DNA of 9,587 nt from assembly GCA_036541255.1 (NCBI GenBank), contig JAZHDD010000070.1, positions 1-9,587 on the forward strand. Direction: 5' to 3'. A program made the position numbers and the translations under genes. Positions 6,520 to 9,587 of this stretch are shown piece by piece. This DNA is from Paucidesulfovibrio sp036541255 (lineage in GTDB: Bacteria; Desulfobacterota; Desulfovibrionia; Desulfovibrionales; Desulfovibrionaceae). The number at the start of each line of letters is the position of its first letter. Position 1 is the stretch's first letter. The notes beneath the pieces are model-generated. The model saw only the letters and a program-made list of their open reading frames with translations, made no database searches and was not told where the DNA came from.

Positions 6520-7341
6520 TTACTTTGCGTTGGGGGTGAAGAGGGGCTTGCCCATCAAACGGAAATCGCCGATGGCCTTTTGTCCCTTTTCGGAGGCCAG
6601 CCAATCGGAAAACTTGGCTGCCAGATCATGCTTTGCGTCCTTGCAACGCTCGGGGTTGAGCAAAAGCACACTGTACTGATTGAAGAGCACTTTGTCCCCC
6701 TCAACCAGAACCACAAGTGCGGGATTGCCGCCCTTGGTATCGGCGTATTTGATGAATGTGCCGCGGTCGGTCATGGTATAACCGCTCATTTCTTCGGCCA
6801 CATTGATGGTCGCGGTCATGCCCTGCCCCGTCTGGACATACCAGGCGTCCTTGTCGGGAATGGCCATGTTCGCAGACTTCCAGAGCGAAAGCTCCTTTTT
6901 GTGTGTCCCGGAATCGTCGCCACGGCTGACGAACTTGGCCCCGGAACCGGCAATACCGGCCAGGGCTTCGGTCACGGTCTTGCCTTTGACGCCCGCAGGA
7001 TCTGCAGCCGGTCCAATAATCACGAAATCGTTATACATGATTTCGCGACGCGTGGTGCCAAACCCACTCTCAATGAACGCTTTCTCTGCGGCGGGCGCGT
7101 GAACCAACAGCACATCCACGTCGCAATTTTCGCCCATCTTCAGGGCCTTACCCGTACCCACCGCGGTCCATTTCAACTCCACTCCGGTGTCGGCGGTGAA
7201 CATCGGGGCGAGATAGTCGAGCAGACCTGTATTGTCGGTGCTGGTGGTTGTGGCCATCATCAGGCTCTCGGCACGGACAGTTCCGGCCAGGAGCGTCACA
7301 CAGGCAATGAGGACAAGAAAAAGAACCTTCAATTGTTTCAC
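6520..7341 (-). CDS. tupA: Periplasmic tungstate-binding protein TupA
   Basis: Solute receptor of 273 residues that binds tungstate in the periplasm and delivers it to TupBC. A signal peptide covers about residues 1-24 (basic MKQLK, hydrophobic core, cleavage after VRA). An LIAC at 11-14 looks like a lipobox but sits early, so lipidation is less likely. The mature protein opens with the TupA hallmark TTTSTDNTG (31-39), whose Thr/Ser residues line the oxyanion site, and has the conserved SRGDDSGTHKKE at 139-150 and the Y-T-M-T-D-R-G segment near 188-194. Two GTG codons compete for the start: 7347 touches its ribosome binding site with no spacing, while 7341 sits 5 nt after GGAGG, so 7341 is chosen. 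First gene of tupABC, divergent from the CstB-like gene. Confidence 0.95.
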   Translation of the reverse strand: MKQLKVLFLVLIACVTLLAGTVRAESLMMATTTSTDNTGLLDYLAPMFTADTGVELKWTAVGTGKALKMGENCDVDVLLVHAPAAEKAFIESGFGTTRREIMYNDFVIIGPAADPAGVKGKTVTEALAGIAGSGAKFVSRGDDSGTHKKELSLWKSANMAIPDKDAWYVQTGQGMTATINVAEEMSGYTMTDRGTFIKYADTKGGNPALVVLVEGDKVLFNQYSVLLLNPERCKDAKHDLAAKFSDWLASEKGQKAIGDFRLMGKPLFTPNAK

Positions 7342-7366
7342 GGACACCTCCAGATAATTATGTTCA

Positions 7367-7414
7367 GATTAGCCTAGTACTATTTCGCTCTATCAACTCA
7401 AGGCGGCTTGTCAA
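7367..7414 (-). promoter_or_regulatory. Candidate tupA promoter and operator region
   Basis: On the minus strand TTGATA (7396-7391) and GCTAAT (7373-7368) are 17 nt apart, giving 5/6 and 4/6 matches to sigma-70 boxes. An alternative uses a perfect TTGACA (7414-7409) with a poor TAGAGC 16 nt on. Two small dyads overlap these elements: the perfect 8-bp palindrome TAGTACTA (7375-7382), between the boxes, and CAAG-nCGn-CTTG (7399-7410), over the TTGACA. Either could be a regulator site; tungstate-responsive control is known for tup operons in sulfate reducers, but no specific site was recognised. Confidence 0.4.
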
Positions 7415-7477
7415 CCGTAAAACCTCTCCCAACGAGATGGCACCACCCACTACACAGATATGAATCCCAGAAACTAC

Positions 7478-7505
7478 TTGAAGGCAATCCGAGAATGATT
7501 ATTAT
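7478..7505 (+). promoter_or_regulatory. Candidate promoter of the CstB-like gene
   Basis: TTGAAG (7478-7483) and TATTAT (7500-7505) are separated by 16 nt and match sigma-70 consensus at four and five of six positions. Transcription would begin near 7512, about 30 nt before the ATG. The ribosome binding site AAGGAG is at 7531-7536. Confidence 0.45.
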
Positions 7506-7541
7506 ATCCCTTAGTATTACATAGAAAACAAAGGAGTCTCC

Positions 7542-8918
7542 ATGTACTTCAAGCAGATAGCGGTCCCCGGTTTGGGGTGCTTTTCCTATGTCATTGGCTG
7601 TCCCGGGGCCAAAGCCATGGCTGTCGTCGACCCCAAGCGCGACATCCAGGACTACCTGGACATCTCCCGCGACGAGGGCATGAGAATCACTCACGTCATC
7701 GATACCCACGTGCATGCCGACCACGTCAGCGGTGCACACGAGCTCCGCTCCGTGACCGGCGCGGAAATATGCATGTACGCGACATCCCCGGTCAGTTTCC
7801 GCTTCAACAAACTCTCCGAGGGGCAGCGAATTGAGATCGGCAACGCCAGGATGGAAATCCTGCACACCCCCGGGCACACTCCGGATGCTCTTTCCGTACT
7901 GGTGACCGATCTTTCCCGCTCCGAAGAGCCTTGGATGCTGCTCACCGGAGATGTGCTTTTTGTGGGCGACATCGGACGGCCTGACCTGGCTGGCGCGGAC
8001 GTCATCGACCAACAAGTGCACAATCTTTACAACACATTATATGTCAAATTCGCGAACTACCCGGACCATCTGGAAATTTTCCCAGCTCACGGCATGGGCT
8101 CGCTCTGCGGCAAGGGCATGAGCTCCAAGACCAGCTCTACCCTGGGCTTCGAACGCAAGCACAATCCCATGCTTCGCTATGAAAGCTTCGAGTCGTTCCA
8201 CGCCGCCATGACCGGGGAATACCCAACCCGGCCCAAAAGCTTCAGCCACATCATCGGCACCAACATGGAAGGAGCCCCGCTTCTGGAATGCTGCCCACTG
8301 GAAAAGGCGCTCACATGCGAACAGTTCGAACAACTCGTAGCTGATGGCGCACTGATTATCGACACCCGTGACACTGCCGCCTTTGGCGGATTTCACATTC
8401 CGGGATCGCTGAACATCGGCTTTGAAAAACAACTCGCCAATTGGGTGGGCATGGTGGTGCGCCCCGATGCAGACCTGCTGCTTGTCGTGGACAATCGAGA
8501 ACGATACGACGACATGGTTACGGAACTACACCGCATCGGCTACGACCGCATATACGGCTACCTTTCCGGTGGCATCAGCGCCTGGCTCCTTTCCGGACGC
8601 GATCTGGACAAACTTTCCCAGGTCTCGGCCAGAGAGCTGCACGCCCTGAGCGGTCCCCAGGGACCTAGGCTGATTGATGTACGCACTCCCGGCGAACTCG
8701 CCGGTGGGCACATCCTCGGCGCAACACATGTCCCGCTGCCCCAGCTCCTGGATCACGGGCTGGACCAGCCCAAGGATGCCGACATCGTGCTTTACTGCGG
8801 TAGCGGCTACCGTTCGAATATTGCCGCGTCCGCCTTGAAACAAAAAGGATTTTCCAACACGCATTCCCTGGCTGGCGGCGTTCTGGCCTGGACCCGCGCA
8901 GGCTTCCCTCTATCCTGA
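7542..8918 (+). CDS. CstB-like persulfide dioxygenase with pseudo-rhodanese and rhodanese domains
   Basis: Protein of 458 residues with three domains. Residues 1-245 are an ETHE1-type metallo-beta-lactamase fold: T-H56-x-H58-x-D60-H61, H112 (TPGH), D137 (LTGD) and H183 (PAH). In persulfide dioxygenases the iron is held by two His and one Asp, here probably H56, H112 and D137. Residues 255-352 are a rhodanese fold without its active cysteine: the loop reads V-V-D317-N-R-E-R. Residues 360-458 are a second rhodanese with catalytic C419 in CGSGYR. This order matches CstB of Staphylococcus, which oxidises low-molecular-weight persulfides and yields thiosulfate. Cytosolic; no signal peptide. AAGGAG sits 5 nt before ATG. 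It is monocistronic, with a terminator just downstream. Substrate and products are inferred from the family; an uncharacterised hydrolase-sulfurtransferase is the alternative. Confidence 0.93.
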   Translation: MYFKQIAVPGLGCFSYVIGCPGAKAMAVVDPKRDIQDYLDISRDEGMRITHVIDTHVHADHVSGAHELRSVTGAEICMYATSPVSFRFNKLSEGQRIEIGNARMEILHTPGHTPDALSVLVTDLSRSEEPWMLLTGDVLFVGDIGRPDLAGADVIDQQVHNLYNTLYVKFANYPDHLEIFPAHGMGSLCGKGMSSKTSSTLGFERKHNPMLRYESFESFHAAMTGEYPTRPKSFSHIIGTNMEGAPLLECCPLEKALTCEQFEQLVADGALIIDTRDTAAFGGFHIPGSLNIGFEKQLANWVGMVVRPDADLLLVVDNRERYDDMVTELHRIGYDRIYGYLSGGISAWLLSGRDLDKLSQVSARELHALSGPQGPRLIDVRTPGELAGGHILGATHVPLPQLLDHGLDQPKDADIVLYCGSGYRSNIAASALKQKGFSNTHSLAGGVLAWTRAGFPLS

Positions 8919-8923
8919 TCCCT

Positions 8924-8957
8924 ACGGGCGACCGGACACATTCGGTCGCCCGTTTCT
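8924..8957 (+). terminator. Intrinsic terminator after the CstB-like gene
   Basis: ACGGGCGACCG (8924-8934) and CGGTCGCCCGT (8943-8953) form a perfect 11-bp stem with an 8-nt loop, followed by the pyrimidine run TTTCTCT. It begins 5 nt after the TGA and should isolate this gene from the PilZ-cNMP gene. Confidence 0.88.
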
Positions 8958-9000
8958 CTGTCAGGCTTGAGTATTCCCGGATTTCGTGTAGGTCAAAAAA

Positions 9001-9021
9001 GAGCGAATACGATATACGCTC
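9001..9021 (+). promoter_or_regulatory. 21-bp operator-like dyad upstream of the PilZ-cNMP gene
   Basis: Half-sites GAGCG-n-ATA (9001-9009) and TAT-n-CGCTC (9013-9021) are mirror images around a 3-bp centre: 8 of 9 half-site positions pair. It lies 51 bp before the ATG at 9073, in an A/T-rich patch where a -10-like TATACG (9013-9018) overlaps the right half. The size and spacing suit a dimeric helix-turn-helix regulator. A second small perfect dyad, GGGAT-TCG-ATCCC, is at 9035-9047. Confidence 0.4.
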
Positions 9022-9072
9022 CGACAAATCCGCAGGGATTCGATCCCCTTTCCGGCTCTCCGGAGGCACGGC

Positions 9073-9587
9073 ATGCACACCGAGGAAAGACGACGCTGGT
9101 TCAGAGAGGAACTCCCCAAACCCACACTGGCCCTTTTGCATCAAGAAGTGGGATCAGCCACACCGCGAAACCACCCGAACCGGTATTTCGTCGAGGTCAA
9201 CGATCTGGCTGAAGGCGGCTGCTCCCTTGTCACGGACAACCGGCTGGACAAGGATAGTGAAGTATCCCTGCTGTTGATGGCGCCGGACTCCGAACAATGG
9301 TCGCCCCGTAACGGTCGCGTCGTCTGGGTCTGTAAGCTTGAACATTCTTCTTTGCTCCAAGCCGGGATCGAATATCGGAACACCACTGAGCATGACACAG
9401 CCTGGACATTGGACGACCACTCTCTCCTGCCAACACATGAGGATCAGGATTTCCTGCTCAACACGGATCTACTGCAGGCCATTCCCTTCCGCTACCTGCC
9501 CCCGCTTTTGAATCGCATGACCCTACACACCTTTGCACCTGGTGAACGCATCATTCGCCAAAACGACAAGGGAGAAGAACTCTATTT
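9073..9587 (+). CDS. PilZ domain-cyclic nucleotide-binding protein, 3' end cut by the window
   Basis: The frame is open from ATG 9073 to the window edge (171 codons plus 2 nt), preceded by GGAGG at 9062-9066 with 6-nt spacing. Residues 5-105 look like a PilZ domain: R7xxxR11 (RRWFR) is followed by D44-L-A-E-G-G49, a D/NxSxxG motif with Ala for Ser, then beta strands such as NGRVVWV. After an acidic linker (113-133), residues 135-171 (LLQAIPFRYLPPLLNRM, then FAPGERIIRQNDKGEELY) match the start of a cNMP-binding/Crp-like beta roll, which usually opens with a helix and a P-G-E-x-I-x-x-x-x-x-x-G/A strand turn. The protein would then sense two nucleotide signals. Whether a DNA-binding or catalytic domain follows is not visible. 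Both domain calls are by eye, the second stronger than the first. Confidence 0.82.
   Translation, partial: MHTEERRRWFREELPKPTLALLHQEVGSATPRNHPNRYFVEVNDLAEGGCSLVTDNRLDKDSEVSLLLMAPDSEQWSPRNGRVVWVCKLEHSSLLQAGIEYRNTTEHDTAWTLDDHSLLPTHEDQDFLLNTDLLQAIPFRYLPPLLNRMTLHTFAPGERIIRQNDKGEELY

Noticed and set aside
1..9587. CRISPR array, IS element or prophage
   Set aside because: No regularly spaced repeats, transposase, terminal inverted repeats or phage genes were seen on either strand.

Overview
The window reads like an ordinary chromosomal stretch of a Desulfovibrio-type sulfate reducer (Desulfobacterota). This is inference from gene content: a complete TupABC tungstate transporter, several cyclic-di-GMP signalling proteins, a persulfide-processing enzyme, and a CCA-encoding tRNA. 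No rRNA, phage or IS gene, or species-defining marker is visible, so the lineage is moderately supported only.

Layout. Positions 1-95 hold the 3' part of a tRNA-Asn gene and its intrinsic terminator; 96-191 shows nothing convincing. Two minus-strand genes of unclear role follow: a glycine-zipper/coiled-coil protein with TerB-like helical repeats (192-755) and an orphan protein with a CxCx4C motif (844-1362). A 282-bp gap with two hairpins leads to a plus-strand 53-residue single-pass membrane protein (1645-1806), then a two-domain PilZ protein (1921-2568). The PilZ gene meets a minus-strand radical SAM/SPASM-like protein (2565-3860) tail to tail with a 4-bp overlap. Upstream of that, also on the minus strand, are a REC-HD-GYP response regulator (3945-5015) and the tungstate operon tupA-tupB-tupC (7341 down to 5109). 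Divergent from tupA is a plus-strand CstB-like persulfide dioxygenase/rhodanese (7542-8918) with a strong terminator. A PilZ-cyclic nucleotide-binding protein starts at 9073 and runs off the right edge.

How the genes relate. TupABC imports tungstate, which in sulfate reducers feeds tungsten enzymes such as formate dehydrogenases. The CstB-like enzyme would oxidise and trans-sulfurate persulfides, a plausible defence in a sulfide-producing cell that meets oxygen. The HD-GYP regulator (degrades c-di-GMP) and two PilZ proteins (sense c-di-GMP) put three c-di-GMP genes within 8 kb, although they lie in separate transcription units.

No clearly new multi-gene system was found. The best leads are the small membrane protein with a leader able to pair with its own ribosome binding site, the 14-bp hairpin that buries the tupB ribosome binding site, the CxCx4C orphan, the radical SAM protein beside the HD-GYP regulator, and the 21-bp dyad upstream of the PilZ-cNMP gene.
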